From an uncultured Gemmatimonadales bacterium (GTDB lineage: Bacteria; Gemmatimonadota; Gemmatimonadetes; Palauibacterales; Palauibacteraceae), in the NCBI GenBank assembly GCA_947259585.1, contig CAMYMV010000003.1, positions 36,993-100,992 of the forward strand: a stretch of DNA of 64,000 nt, in the 5' to 3' direction. The first letter of the stretch is position 1; the number at the start of each line of letters is the position of its first letter. A program made the translations under genes and the position numbers. Shown piece after piece: positions 9,184 through 20,895 of this stretch. Below the pieces are notes generated by a model. It ran no database searches. It was given only the letters and a program-made list of their open reading frames with translations, and was not told the DNA's origin.

Positions 9184-9218
9184 AAAGCCCCCGTGCCGCT
9201 CGAGCGGCCGGGGGCTTT
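9184..9218. terminator. Bidirectional intrinsic terminator
   Basis: AAAGCCCCCG (9184-9193) pairs with CGGGGGCTTT (9209-9218), and the 15 bases between contain a further self-complementary GCCGCTCGAGCGGC. The A and T runs at both edges let it serve the lipoprotein gene on the left and the TonB receptor gene converging from the right. Confidence 0.85.
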
Positions 9219-9283
9219 GGTTGAGGTGACGGCGAATCAGGCGTCGGGCGTCCTGCGCCTGACCCGCCTCTCAGCCGCTCCGA

Positions 9284-12200
9284 CTAGAAGGTGAACGCGA
9301 TGCCGAGCTGCCAGCGCGTCCGCGACTCGGGGCTCAACGCGAAGGCAGGATCGATCCTCCCCTCGCTGTCCGCCGACGGGCCGATGTAGTCGAAGATGAA
9401 GTTGCCATCCTCGGCGCGTCCCCCGTCCACCTCGGTCACGATGATTCCCCGGTCCGCGCTTCCCTCACGCCACTCCGAGCCGAACAGGTTGATGACGTCC
9501 GCGATGAAGTCGACCCGGCCTCTGGAGCCGGTCGGGATCCCGAATCTGAGCTGCATCGAGAACCGGTTGTTCCAGTCGTACCGGCAGCTGCTCCGCTGCA
9601 TGATGCTGCCGCGCTGCGACGAGAGGCACTCGTTGGAGTTGATCAGCGCGTCGAAGGCCGCCTGGTCCTCCGGGGTCTTCCAGTTGAGCTCGTTCGAGTT
9701 CATCGGGATGTAGAGGGCGTCGTTGTCGCGGCCGATCTCGGGGGAGGCATAGCCGTCGCCGTTGATGTCGCCCTCGGTGGTGAGACTGTACGGTAGTCCC
9801 GATTGCCCGAAGTACTGCGGCGTCACCTCCAGCAGCCAGCCGGCTCCGAACGTCCAGCTACCCGTGGCGGCCAGGACCACCTTGTGTGGCCGCCCGTTAT
9901 ATCCTGCTACCAGATCCGGGTCGTTGATGTCGGCATCGATCGCGTTCCGGCCGATGTTGGAAGTGGCCTGGCTCGACTGCTGGACCTGGATGTCTTTGAT
10001 GTTCGCGTACGTGTACGACGTGTTGAAGGAGAGCCAGTCCATGAACGAACGCTGCAGCTGGAACGTGAGTATCAGGGACTTGTTCTCGTTTCGGTTCGTC
10101 AGCTCCACGACCTGCCGGAACCTCGGGTCGAGCCGGAAGTCGGTGAAACAGCCGCCGTTGTCGCCGCACGAACGGCCGATCACCGGGTCGAAGTCGACGG
10201 GCGTGCCATAGATCGGGCGGTTCCCCTGGACCGGGTCCGTTCCTACGATCGGCCCCAGGTTCGTCTCAGAGAAGAACGCGTCGTTGATCGATTTCGTGTA
10301 GAGGACCTCGAACGTCGCGGCGATCCCGGCTGGCAGCAGCTGGTCGATCCCTCCGCTGATCTTCAGATCGGTCGGGAATTTAAAGTCCGGGTCCATATAC
10401 CAGGTGCTCTGCAGCGCCGACGAGGCCCCGGCGCCGTCGGTGCACGTCGTGGGCTGCTGGTTCGGGTCCCACTGGGGCGCGGTGGCCGCACCGCAGAACA
10501 GGATGTTCGACTCCTTGCCCGTGTTCTGGTAGGCGTTGGAGATCCACACGTAGGGAGAGCGACCGGCGAAGATCCCGACGCCGCCCCGGACCTGCGTCAT
10601 AAGGTCCGCCTGGTTGTTCCAGTTGAAGCCGAGGCGCGGCTGCAAGATCGGGTTCCCGGAGGCCACTTCCGAGGTGTTGACCCCTAGGATCTCCACCGCA
10701 TCGGGGTTGAAGCGCGGCTTGTCGGGGAGGATCGGGATGTCGGCCCGGAACCCGAAGTTGAGGGTGAAGTTGTCGCTCACCGTCCACTGGTCCTGCACGT
10801 AGAAGCCGAGCTGAATCGCGCTGAACTCCGAGGCGGCGTCATCCAGGGTCGGCGGTCCGCCCGGCGCGACCACACGCTTGGTGTACTGGGACGGAGTGTT
10901 GGCTTCGAGGGCGTCCGCGTCATCGAACTCGTACAGCCCGATCGCGGATTCCTGGAAGACGTTGAAGAAGCTGTAGAACTCGTTGGACGTCCCGAACGTC
11001 AGGCGGTGAGCCCCCATGTTCGCCGTCAGGTTGTCGGTGAGCTGGAAGACCTTGTGGTCCTGCGCGTTCCGCTGGGAGAACCGCGTGCAGCCAAAGTTAT
11101 AATCGGGACCGGAGCTCCCGACGGTGATCTCCTGGTAGGTCTCGTTGCAGTTCCGGGTCTCCTTGGTCCGCGAGTAGTTGAGGAGCAGCTCGTTGTTCCA
11201 GTTGGTGCCGAACTGCGAGAACCACTCCCCCACGATCGAGTTGTAGTCGGTCGTGAACGGTCCGAGGTTCGAGGTGAAGGCATAGTCCCTCGAGTTGCGG
11301 GAGGCGGACGGCAGGTTCGAGTTTTTGATGTAATTGTCACGAAGCACGAGCCGGTTCTTCTGGCCCAGGTTGAAATCGAACCGGACAAAGATGTTCGTGC
11401 GCGGGTTGGGTAGCGAAACGGCTCCCACCGTGCCGGGGTCTACGCCGTACTGGTTCTCGATGATCGAGGCGATCCGGGCCGCCTCGGTAGGATCGGCGCC
11501 CACCGACTCATCGGCGATCCGGCTGTCGAACGGCCGGTTCTCGGCCTGATGCTCGCCCGCCGCGTAGAAGAACACCTTGTCCTTGACGATCGGGCCGCCG
11601 AACGCGAGGCCGAACTGGGTGTCGTTGAACTCGCCGAATTCGCTGTCACCGATGTTTCCGGTCAGGGCATCGTTGGAGTAGTTGACGAAGGCGTCGGTCG
11701 TCCACTCGTTGGTACCCGACTTGGTGACGACGTTGATGAGGCCGCCCGTGAAGTTGGACTGCCGGACGTCGAACGGGGCCACCAGGATCTGCATCTGCTC
11801 CACCGCCAACAGGGAGATCGGCTTGCCGTTGGTGTCGCTGCCCGGAGCCCCGCCCTCGCCCACTCCGAAGAAGTCGTTGGTGACGGCCCCGTCGATCAGG
11901 AAGTTGTTGTACCGGTTCGGTTTCCCGGCGATCGATGGAGCGTCCTCGAACTGGTTCACGTACGGCGACAGGAGCGTCAGCTCCAGTATGTTCCGCGATC
12001 GCGTCGGGAAGGTCTCGACCTCCTTCTGAGAGATCTGGGTGGATTGTCCCGTGTGCTCAGGACTGAACACGGCAGCTTCGGACGCCTCCACCCCGACGGT
12101 GAGGGGCTCCACCTCAACGGCGGACACGGAAAGCAGGAAGTTGACGGTCCTCGCCTGGCTGAGCGTGACCGCGATTCCCGTCTGGATCTGCGATCGGTAG

Positions 12201-12475
12201 CCGATGCTCTGCGCCTGGACGCTGAACGGGCCGCCCGGGTTGAGGTGCAGCACGGCGTACCGGCCGCTTCCACTCGTGAGCGTCCCGGACGTCTTGTTCG
12301 TCCGCGTGTCGGTGACGATCACCTGGACCCCTTCGAGCGGGTTGCCCTCCGGATCCGTCACGGTGCCGCGGATCTCCGAGGTTACGACCTGTGACCAGGC
12401 GGTACCCGCCATCACGAGCGCCGCGATGGCGACCAGTCCGGTGGATAGAATCAGTCTGACAAGCCTCTTACTCAT
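9284..12475 (-). CDS. Oar-type TonB-dependent outer-membrane receptor
   Basis: The protein (1063 aa) has a signal peptide ending near TAWSQ, a carboxypeptidase-regulatory-like domain (about 35-115: IRGTVTDPEGNPLEGVQVIV), a plug with SFNTRSRNILELTLLSPY-like sequence and GGLINVVTKSGTNEW, and a long barrel ending in an aromatic residue (GIAFTF). This order is that of Oar-like receptors. I start at ATG 12475, preceded by GAGGT, which gives the clean signal peptide MSKRLVRLILS; the frame extends 31 codons further without signal character. The substrate is unknown. Its position after a run of purine and nucleotide-hydrolase genes may hint at nucleoside or nucleic-acid-derived ligands, but Oar receptors are very common in such genomes. 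Confidence 0.9.
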   Translation of the reverse strand: MSKRLVRLILSTGLVAIAALVMAGTAWSQVVTSEIRGTVTDPEGNPLEGVQVIVTDTRTNKTSGTLTSGSGRYAVLHLNPGGPFSVQAQSIGYRSQIQTGIAVTLSQARTVNFLLSVSAVEVEPLTVGVEASEAAVFSPEHTGQSTQISQKEVETFPTRSRNILELTLLSPYVNQFEDAPSIAGKPNRYNNFLIDGAVTNDFFGVGEGGAPGSDTNGKPISLLAVEQMQILVAPFDVRQSNFTGGLINVVTKSGTNEWTTDAFVNYSNDALTGNIGDSEFGEFNDTQFGLAFGGPIVKDKVFFYAAGEHQAENRPFDSRIADESVGADPTEAARIASIIENQYGVDPGTVGAVSLPNPRTNIFVRFDFNLGQKNRLVLRDNYIKNSNLPSASRNSRDYAFTSNLGPFTTDYNSIVGEWFSQFGTNWNNELLLNYSRTKETRNCNETYQEITVGSSGPDYNFGCTRFSQRNAQDHKVFQLTDNLTANMGAHRLTFGTSNEFYSFFNVFQESAIGLYEFDDADALEANTPSQYTKRVVAPGGPPTLDDAASEFSAIQLGFYVQDQWTVSDNFTLNFGFRADIPILPDKPRFNPDAVEILGVNTSEVASGNPILQPRLGFNWNNQADLMTQVRGGVGIFAGRSPYVWISNAYQNTGKESNILFCGAATAPQWDPNQQPTTCTDGAGASSALQSTWYMDPDFKFPTDLKISGGIDQLLPAGIAATFEVLYTKSINDAFFSETNLGPIVGTDPVQGNRPIYGTPVDFDPVIGRSCGDNGGCFTDFRLDPRFRQVVELTNRNENKSLILTFQLQRSFMDWLSFNTSYTYANIKDIQVQQSSQATSNIGRNAIDADINDPDLVAGYNGRPHKVVLAATGSWTFGAGWLLEVTPQYFGQSGLPYSLTTEGDINGDGYASPEIGRDNDALYIPMNSNELNWKTPEDQAAFDALINSNECLSSQRGSIMQRSSCRYDWNNRFSMQLRFGIPTGSRGRVDFIADVINLFGSEWREGSADRGIIVTEVDGGRAEDGNFIFDYIGPSADSEGRIDPAFALSPESRTRWQLGIAFTF

Positions 12476-12612
12476 GGGGACCTCACGAGTGCGGGGTGGA
12501 TGTGTGTGAGCCGTTGGTAAAGTCGCTGAGCATCTCTGCGAGCTGGCTAACCAGGGCGGATAGCGCATCGCGTCTCCAAGGTGGCGGAGCAGTGTATTGA
12601 AACACCTAAGTG

Positions 12613-12641
12613 ATGCTACACGGATGTAACGCGCGCGTAAA
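12613..12641 (-). promoter_or_regulatory. Predicted promoter of the TonB receptor gene
   Basis: On the minus strand TTTACG (12641-12636) is followed after exactly 17 bases by TAGCAT (12618-12613). It lies just past the upstream gene's terminator and would give a leader of about 130 bases. Confidence 0.4.
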
Positions 12642-12653
12642 GACGTATATGAC

Positions 12654-12685
12654 AGAGGGCCCCGCCGTACGTCGCGGGGCCCTCT
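12654..12685 (-). terminator. Intrinsic terminator after the lipoprotein nuclease-fold gene
   Basis: AGAGGGCCCCGC (12654-12665) and GCGGGGCCCTCT (12674-12685) form a perfect 12-pair stem with an 8-base loop. It lies 43 bases beyond the stop at 12728 and separates that gene from the TonB receptor gene. Confidence 0.8.
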
Positions 12686-12727
12686 CGGGTTGCGGTTCGA
12701 TGTGGGGCGCGCTGCTGCTGCGTCCGT

Positions 12728-13990
12728 CTAATTGCCCGGCACCCTCACGTCGACCCACACCAGTCGGTGGTCCGAGCTCGGGAACGGGAACGTCCCCACA
12801 AGCGGGAACAGCGGGTCGCTGCTCAGCGGCCAGAACACGCCTGCTTCCCGGATCTGGAGGTTCTTTCGTGGCAGGACGTAGTCTGCCCGAAGGTTGCCGG
12901 GAGCGAAGTCGCTGAAGTCCGCCGTGTCGAACGCCGGATCGCTGATGTGCGTTGCGTTGGCCCCGCCCTGGAGGGCCGACTGCTCCACCGCGCCCTCGCT
13001 GCTCGGCGTCACCTTCGTGTTGACGAGCGGGTGCTCCAGCAGCTGCTGGGCCGCGTCGGGGAAGCTGTCCCCGTCGTTCGGGTCTGCATTCTGGTCGCCG
13101 GCGATGACGAACATGTCACCGGGGGGTAAGCCTCCGGGCATCCCGTCGTCATCGTAAATGTAGCCGGAGCGGGACGGGATGATGTAGTCCGCCCAGAACC
13201 GGATCTCGTCGTTGTTCCGCGTGCCATTGCGATCCTCGGGGCCGTCGAACACCGGCGGCGTAGGATGGCTGGTCAGGAAGTGGACCACCTTGTTGCCGAT
13301 CTGGACCGGAATGTCCCAGTGACTCTTGGAGGAAAGCCGGAAGACGTCCAGTTCCTCGGGCGAGTACCAGTCGGCGGGTTCGGGCGTGGCGGGATCGTCC
13401 GGCAGGTTGGCGCCCGGCATGTCCTTCCAGAGGAACATCTGGAAGGTCCGAATCGAGGTCTCGTCGATCGGATACATCGAGTAGACGACCATTCCGAACT
13501 GACCGGGAAAGAAGCCGAAGCCGAACGAGTCGTTCGGAACGAAGTCGCCCGCGGCCCCGCTGTTGTCCAGGTCGAAACCGGAAAAAATGCCCGTGTTGGA
13601 GGGCGCGATGAACAGGTACGGGTACTCGATCGGCTCCGCTCCGTTCTGCGAGACTTCGAGATAGTTGGCCTGGAAGTCTTCCGCGGCCTGCGGGTCGTAG
13701 TCGAACTCGTTGATGAGCAGGACGTCGGGTCGGGTCCGCTGGATGATCTCGGCGATCGTCGCCGGCTGGGCGCTCCCTGGCGAGGAGAGCTCGGCTCCCA
13801 GGGCCCCTGCGCTGAAGCGGTTCAGTGACGCGTTGAAGGTCGAGAAGCGGACGATCTTGTTCGCCGCTCCCTTGCCGGCGGAGGCGCGAGCGGCCGCCAC
13901 ACCCGCGGCATCGGGCTCCGTCACGGACTCTCCGCAAGCGGCCGCTACCAGTAGGCATAGGGAGAGAATGGGAATGCTCTGATTGCGCAT
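12728..13990 (-). CDS. Lipoprotein of the endonuclease/exonuclease/phosphatase (EEP) superfamily
   Basis: The product (420 aa) has a lipobox (LVAAACG) and then an EEP fold: the Asn of FSTFNAS, the metal-binding Glu of LLINEFDYD, LTSHPTPP, the Asp/Asn pair of VIAGDQNADPNDGDS, and the terminal SDHRLVWVDV with the catalytic His. It is therefore an anchored, extracytoplasmic hydrolase acting on nucleic acid or another phosphoester. ATG 13990 is chosen because CCTCC/GGAGG (13997-14001) sits 6 bases upstream and the signal follows at once. It lies next to adenosine deaminase and 5'-nucleotidase, which supports a nuclease or phosphatase role in scavenging; this remains inference. Confidence 0.82.
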   Translation of the reverse strand: MRNQSIPILSLCLLVAAACGESVTEPDAAGVAAARASAGKGAANKIVRFSTFNASLNRFSAGALGAELSSPGSAQPATIAEIIQRTRPDVLLINEFDYDPQAAEDFQANYLEVSQNGAEPIEYPYLFIAPSNTGIFSGFDLDNSGAAGDFVPNDSFGFGFFPGQFGMVVYSMYPIDETSIRTFQMFLWKDMPGANLPDDPATPEPADWYSPEELDVFRLSSKSHWDIPVQIGNKVVHFLTSHPTPPVFDGPEDRNGTRNNDEIRFWADYIIPSRSGYIYDDDGMPGGLPPGDMFVIAGDQNADPNDGDSFPDAAQQLLEHPLVNTKVTPSSEGAVEQSALQGGANATHISDPAFDTADFSDFAPGNLRADYVLPRKNLQIREAGVFWPLSSDPLFPLVGTFPFPSSDHRLVWVDVRVPGN

Positions 13991-14109
13991 CGATGACCTC
14001 CTCTTACTGCTCGGGCGTGAGGGTCTCAAGACTGAAGACGGAGATGATGAGAGCGGAGACGGCACCGGCGCAAGAGTGGAGGTGCCGCAACGCTGTGGCA
14101 CGGCTGCAG

Positions 14110-15459
14110 CTAGGTCGCGGCCAGCCTTCGGATCTCGGGCTCCACTTCGGCCAGGAGGGCTTCCTTCTCGGCGTGGTGAAGGAAGGCGCTCCGGAAGCCG
14201 TTCAGGACGAGCTCGGCGATCTCATCAAGCGTGAAGCCGAGGTGCTTCCAGGCGCGCAGGTGCTCCTTGGTGACCGTGGTCCCGCTCATCAGCCGGTTGT
14301 CCGTGTTCAGGCTCACGACCAGGCCCCGGTCGAAGTAGAGCCGCACGGGGTGGCTCGCGAAATCCTTCACGGCGCGCGTCTGCACGTTGCTGGTCAGACA
14401 GATCTCGAGCGGGATCCGGTGGTCGTTGACGAACTGCATGAGGTCGGGGCCCTCGTACAGACGCGTTCCGTGGCCGATGCGGTGGGCTCCGCAGTAGTGC
14501 AGGGCCTGATGGATCGACTCCGGTCCGTAGGCCTCGCCGGCGTGGATCGTGGCGTTGACGTTGGCGTTCCGCACCATGTAGAAGGCGTTCTTGTGCTTCT
14601 TGGCCGGGTAGTTGTACTCGGCTCCAGCGAGGTCGAACGCCACCACCCCCCTGTTCTTGTAGGCGATCGTGAGGTCGGCCAGGTCCCGGGAGACATCCGC
14701 TTCCATGTTGCGGATGCCGCAGATGATCAGCGAGGCGTCGATGCCGAACTCCTCCCGCGCCCTGCGCATGCCCCGAAGCGGCGCCTCAACGGTCTCGGGG
14801 AGCGGAAGCCGCTCCGCGGTGAGCAGGATTGGAGAGTACCGGATCTCCATGTACCTCACGTTCTCCGCCGCCGCATCCTCGCACAGCTCGTAGGCGATCC
14901 GCTCGATCGCCTCGGAGTGCTGCATGACGGAGAGCGTGACCCCGAAGCGCGCCAGGTAATCCTCGAGGTTGCGGGCGTCCTTCACGAACATGTACTCGCC
15001 CAGCGCCTCCGGGTCGGTCGCGGGGAGGGAGATGCCATGCTCGTCCGCCAGCTCGACGATCGTGGAGGGCCGGAGCGAGCCATCGAGGTGCACGTGCAGG
15101 TCGGTCTTGGGCATCGCGTGGATGCGGTCCCGCACCTCCTCCTCGGACAATCCCTCGTCAGCTACGGCCGACGCTTCGCCTTCAGCCTCCGGGTCCGCCG
15201 AGGCTGGCAGGCCTCCGGCCTGCCCGGCCTCAGGGGTCTCCCCGGCGCTGCCGCGCAGGAAGAGTCGAGCGCCCTCGGCTATCTGTCCGTCCAGACCGAC
15301 GGGACTGCCGGATTGGTCGACCACGGTCAACTCGCCGCGCCGAACGCCCGCCAGCGCATCCTCGGAGTGCCAGGTGAGTGCGTCACGGACCAGGGCCCAG
15401 GGCCACACGTCGTGCGGCACGTCGTCCACGTAGACCCGAAGCCGGCCCTCGGCAGTCAC
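14110..15459 (-). CDS. add: Adenosine deaminase with an N-terminal extension
   Basis: The protein (449 aa) converts adenosine to inosine. The catalytic domain starts near residue 115, with HVHLDG (metal), NATIHAGEAYG (metal His and catalytic Glu), HRIGHGTRL and VVSLNTDNRLMSG (metal Asp; the TDN form rather than TDDP). About 115 residues precede it, far more than usual: a beta-rich piece (RVYVDDVPHDVWPW ... VVDQSGSPVGLDGQIAEGA) and a Glu/Ala linker. I prefer GTG 15459, in a GTGA overlap with the upstream gene and 10 bases after GGAGG; an ATG at 15495 is possible and would add 12 residues. No signal is seen, so it should be cytoplasmic. Confidence 0.88.
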   Translation of the reverse strand: MTAEGRLRVYVDDVPHDVWPWALVRDALTWHSEDALAGVRRGELTVVDQSGSPVGLDGQIAEGARLFLRGSAGETPEAGQAGGLPASADPEAEGEASAVADEGLSEEEVRDRIHAMPKTDLHVHLDGSLRPSTIVELADEHGISLPATDPEALGEYMFVKDARNLEDYLARFGVTLSVMQHSEAIERIAYELCEDAAAENVRYMEIRYSPILLTAERLPLPETVEAPLRGMRRAREEFGIDASLIICGIRNMEADVSRDLADLTIAYKNRGVVAFDLAGAEYNYPAKKHKNAFYMVRNANVNATIHAGEAYGPESIHQALHYCGAHRIGHGTRLYEGPDLMQFVNDHRIPLEICLTSNVQTRAVKDFASHPVRLYFDRGLVVSLNTDNRLMSGTTVTKEHLRAWKHLGFTLDEIAELVLNGFRSAFLHHAEKEALLAEVEPEIRRLAAT

Positions 15460-17144
15460 GGACAGCCCGCCTCCCCCCCGATCACCGCCTGCCATCTCGG
15501 ATCCTGCGGGGCCGTGACCGGCTGCGGCTGCTGCTCCAGGTAGGCGACCAGCGCGTCAAGATCCACGATCCCCGTCTGCTTGGCGGAGGTGGCCTCCTTC
15601 AGCATCCAGTAACCCGCGCCGCCCGCCGCCATGAAGTTGTTGACCACGACAGAGTAGGCGGAATCCGGCGACACGGGACGGCCATCGGCGAGACGTGCGC
15701 AGTGGATCCTCACCCCGGCGGCTTCCGAATCGTACTCGACCGTGAGGCCGCTGATGTTGGCCTCGATGCCGTCTTCGTCGACCGAGCTCTCGAGCGCGGA
15801 TAGCAGGAATCCGCCGCCGAGCTCGAGGAGGATCAGGGTATTCTGGAACGGCTGCACGCGGAACAGCTCGCCGTAGCTGACCGGGCCGGCGGGGAGGTCC
15901 GTCCGGATGCCCCCGTTGTTCATGATTGCCACATCGGCTCCCGTGGCCGCCCGCTGCGCGTCCGCGATGAGCCGGCCCAGCGTCGAGGCCCCCCGATACT
16001 GCTTCTCCAGGGGATCGGCGAGCGTGGCGACGCTGGCCATCGCGACTTCCTCGGCTTCCTTCTCGTAGCGGTCGACCAGAGCCCTGACCTCGTCGACTCG
16101 CGCAGCGCTGTCCGGATAGACCGCGTCGATCGCGACTAGCTCGGCCACGACCTCGCCGGAGGCGTGGCGTGTGAGTAGGCCCCGGCCGATCGCTGACATG
16201 TTGGCGTAGGACTGGACGACCGGCGCTCCCTGAATCGTGTCATCGACGCGGCTGTGCGTGTGGCCCGTGACGACGTAGTCGAACGGCTGGGTCGTCAGGG
16301 CCAGCTCGTCCATCGCTTCGCCGGCGCAGCGTGGCTCGTTCCCGCTCGCGTCGTGGCAAAAGCCGCCGGCGTGCATGACGACGACCACGAAGTCCACGCC
16401 CTCCACCCGGATGCGGGGGATATAGCGGTTGAGCGTCTCGGCGATCGGGCGAAACTCGAGGCCGGCTACGCTGTCCGGGTGGGTCGTCACCGGGGTGGAG
16501 CGCGTCGTCGCGCCGATCACCCCGATCCGCACGCCCTCGCGCTCGAGGATCGCATACGGCTTCACCCAGGGCGGGTGAAGGCTCGTTCCTTTCTCATACG
16601 TGTTGGCGCTCAGGATCGGGAAGCGAGCCTGCCTCATTCGCTCCTGGAGGGTCTGAATCCCCCAGTCGAACTCGTGGTTGCCGAGCGCCGCGGCGTCGTA
16701 GCCGATCTCGTTCATCACGTCGATCGTCGCCCGGCCGCCCGTGAGGTTCGACATCAGCGTCCCCTGCATCAGGTCGCCGCCGCTGAGAAGGAAGACGGGG
16801 CAGGGCGATGTCCCCCGCACATCGTTCACGTAGGCGGAGATCGCCTCCGCGCCGCCCGCGGGTCGGTTTCCCGACCACGGCTGCTCGGCTGGACGAAGTC
16901 CGCCGTGCTCGTCGTTCGTCGAGAGGATGACGGCGCACGCCGAGTCGGCCGCCGAGGTCGCCGCCGGGCCCAACGAGCCGACGGCGGCACCGTCCGGCGC
17001 TTGGGTCGATGGGGCGCCATCCAGCCGGACCGATGGGGCGCCGTCCAGCGCGGGCACGCGCGGCGCGAAGCCTGAAATCCCGACGATCGCGGCACCTGCA
17101 ATGGCCGCCGCGGCCGCTACCCGGAGGCTGAGACGCGCGCTCAT
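15456..17144 (-). CDS. Secreted 5'-nucleotidase / UDP-sugar hydrolase family
   Basis: The protein (562 aa) has an N-terminal signal or anchor (residues 7-27) and the two-domain 5'-nucleotidase fold. The metallophosphatase part shows STNDEHGG (Asp78, His80), LLSGGDLMQGT, ALGNHEFDWG and VVTGHTHSR. The C-terminal substrate domain shows IMNNGGIRTDLPAG and YGELFRVQPFQNT. It should strip phosphate from periplasmic or external nucleotides. A linker after the signal holds a duplicated LDGAPS motif from a 24-base DNA repeat. The start overlaps the purF stop (ATGA) and the stop overlaps the add start (GTGA), so de novo purine synthesis and nucleotide breakdown are translationally linked. Confidence 0.93.
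   Translation of the reverse strand: MSARLSLRVAAAAAIAGAAIVGISGFAPRVPALDGAPSVRLDGAPSTQAPDGAAVGSLGPAATSAADSACAVILSTNDEHGGLRPAEQPWSGNRPAGGAEAISAYVNDVRGTSPCPVFLLSGGDLMQGTLMSNLTGGRATIDVMNEIGYDAAALGNHEFDWGIQTLQERMRQARFPILSANTYEKGTSLHPPWVKPYAILEREGVRIGVIGATTRSTPVTTHPDSVAGLEFRPIAETLNRYIPRIRVEGVDFVVVVMHAGGFCHDASGNEPRCAGEAMDELALTTQPFDYVVTGHTHSRVDDTIQGAPVVQSYANMSAIGRGLLTRHASGEVVAELVAIDAVYPDSAARVDEVRALVDRYEKEAEEVAMASVATLADPLEKQYRGASTLGRLIADAQRAATGADVAIMNNGGIRTDLPAGPVSYGELFRVQPFQNTLILLELGGGFLLSALESSVDEDGIEANISGLTVEYDSEAAGVRIHCARLADGRPVSPDSAYSVVVNNFMAAGGAGYWMLKEATSAKQTGIVDLDALVAYLEQQPQPVTAPQDPRWQAVIGGEAGCP
15470..15474 (-). promoter_or_regulatory. Ribosome binding site deciding the add start
   Basis: GGAGG on the minus strand, within a GGGGGGAGG run, lies 10 bases before the GTG at 15459. 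It favours that start over the ATG at 15495. Confidence 0.5.
17007..17050. repeat. 24-base tandem repeat inside the 5'-nucleotidase linker
   Basis: CGATGGGGCGCC begins at 17007 and again at 17031, followed by near-identical sequence. On the coding strand it gives the repeated LDGAPS peptide after the signal segment. The period is a multiple of three. Confidence 0.6.
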
Positions 17145-18621
17145 ACGACGCCGGCGAGGTCATGGCCCGCCTCCAGGTCGATGAGCGGGGCCTGATACTC
17201 TCCCGTCCAGCACGCCGTGCAGAACGGCCCGAACTCCTCCACGGAGGACTGCAGCCCATCCAGGGACAGATAGCCGAGCGAGTCCACGCCGAGGTGATCG
17301 CGGATCTGTTCGATCGAGTGCTCGGAGCCGATGAGTTCGGTGCGCGTGGGCATGTCGATACCGTAGTAACACGGGTAGCGGATCGGGGGAGAGGCGACAC
17401 GGAGGTGGATCTCCCGCGCTCCCGCCTCCCTGAGCATGGCCACCAGGCCCTTGCTCGTCGTGCCGCGGACCAGGGAGTCGTCCACGACGACGGCCCGTTT
17501 GCCGGCGATCAGCTCGGTAACCGCGTTGTACTTGATGCGAACGCGGAAGTCGCGGCCGGCCTGCGTCGGGTAGATGAACGTCCGTCCCACGTAGTGGTTC
17601 CGAATCAGCGCGAGCTCGAAGGCGATTCCGGATTCCTCCGAGTAGCCGAGCGCGGCCGAGTTGGACGAATCCGGAACGGCGAATACGCAGTCGGCTTCGG
17701 CCGGATGCTCGCGCGCCAGTTGCCGGCCGAACGCCCTCCGGGCGCCGTCCACGGAGCAACCCCAGACGCGGGAGTCGGGGCGTGCGAAGTAGACGAGCTC
17801 GAACAGGCACGGCGCGGGCGAGGCCGGCGGCAGCGGACGGAGGTTCTCCATCTGACCGTCCCGGATGCGCAGCACCTCGCCTGGCTTCACGTCGCGCATG
17901 TACTCGGCGCCGATCAGGTCCAGCGCGCACGTCTCCGAGCAGACGATGATCGCCTCCCCCAGCCTTCCGAGCACAAGGGGCCGGAACCCACGCGAGTCAC
18001 GGGCCGCGTAGATGGTCTTGCCGACGCTCAGGACCAGAGAGAAGGCACCGACGAGCTGGGAGAGGGCGTCGTCGACCTGCTGTCGCTCCTCCTCCCGCCG
18101 GGAACGCGCGATCAGGTGGATCACCACCTCGGAGTCCGAGTCCGTCTGGAAGATCGCGCCTTCCTCCGAGAGGCGGTGCCTGAGCTCCAGCCCGTTCGTG
18201 ATGTTTCCGTTGTGGGCGAGTGCCATCGATCCGTGCCGGTACTCCACCAGCACGGGTTGGCAGTTGCGCAGCTCCGAGCCGCCCGAGGTCGAGTAACGGA
18301 CGTGCCCGATCGCCGTGGAGCCGATGAGGCGAGCGAGGCGATCCTCGTCGAACACGTCCGCGACCAGACCCATTCCCCGGTGGCTCCGGGCGGTCCCGAG
18401 CTCGTCGATCGAGACGATCCCGGCGGACTCCTGGCCGCGGTGCTGCAGCGCGTAGAGCCCCATGAAGGCGAGCTCCGCCGCGGCCGGAGTGCCGCTGATC
18501 GCGAACACGCCGCACTTCTCGCGGGGTCGGTCGGGCTCGTCAGATCGGGCTTCGCCTGGGCTCATCGATTCCTGATAGCAGTCGGGGCTCATCACGGATT
18601 TCGGATCGCAGTCGGGGTCCA

Positions 18622-18622
<1 letters not shown>
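17141..18622 (-). CDS. purF: Amidophosphoribosyltransferase
   Basis: The enzyme (493 aa) makes phosphoribosylamine from PRPP and glutamine, the first step of IMP synthesis. The mature N-terminal nucleophile should be the Cys of REKCGVFAISG (Cys37 from this start), so an N-terminal propeptide is removed, as in the Bacillus type. The Fe-S cysteines are present: APCLFELVYFARPDS, YPCYYGID and FCTACW. The PRPP loop is AVVVDDSLVRGTTS. ATG 18622 shares one base with the purL stop (TGATG). Inner ATGs at 18592 and 18565 would shorten the propeptide to 26 or 17 residues; the propeptide itself arose from a 30-base duplication. Confidence 0.95.

Positions 18623-18625
<3 letters not shown>
18567..18625. 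repeat. 30-base in-frame duplication at the purL/purF junction
   Basis: 18567-18595 and 18597-18625 agree at 24 of 29 positions with a 30-base period, including the exact run GCAGTCGGGG. Each copy holds an ATG in the purF frame, so the duplication multiplies possible purF starts. Confidence 0.7.

Positions 18626-20891
<2,266 letters not shown>

Positions 20892-20895
<4 letters not shown>

Noticed and set aside
12610..12915. Plus-strand frame beginning in the gap after the EEP gene
   Set aside because: It reads through the terminator hairpin and then antisense to the EEP gene, with no ribosome site.
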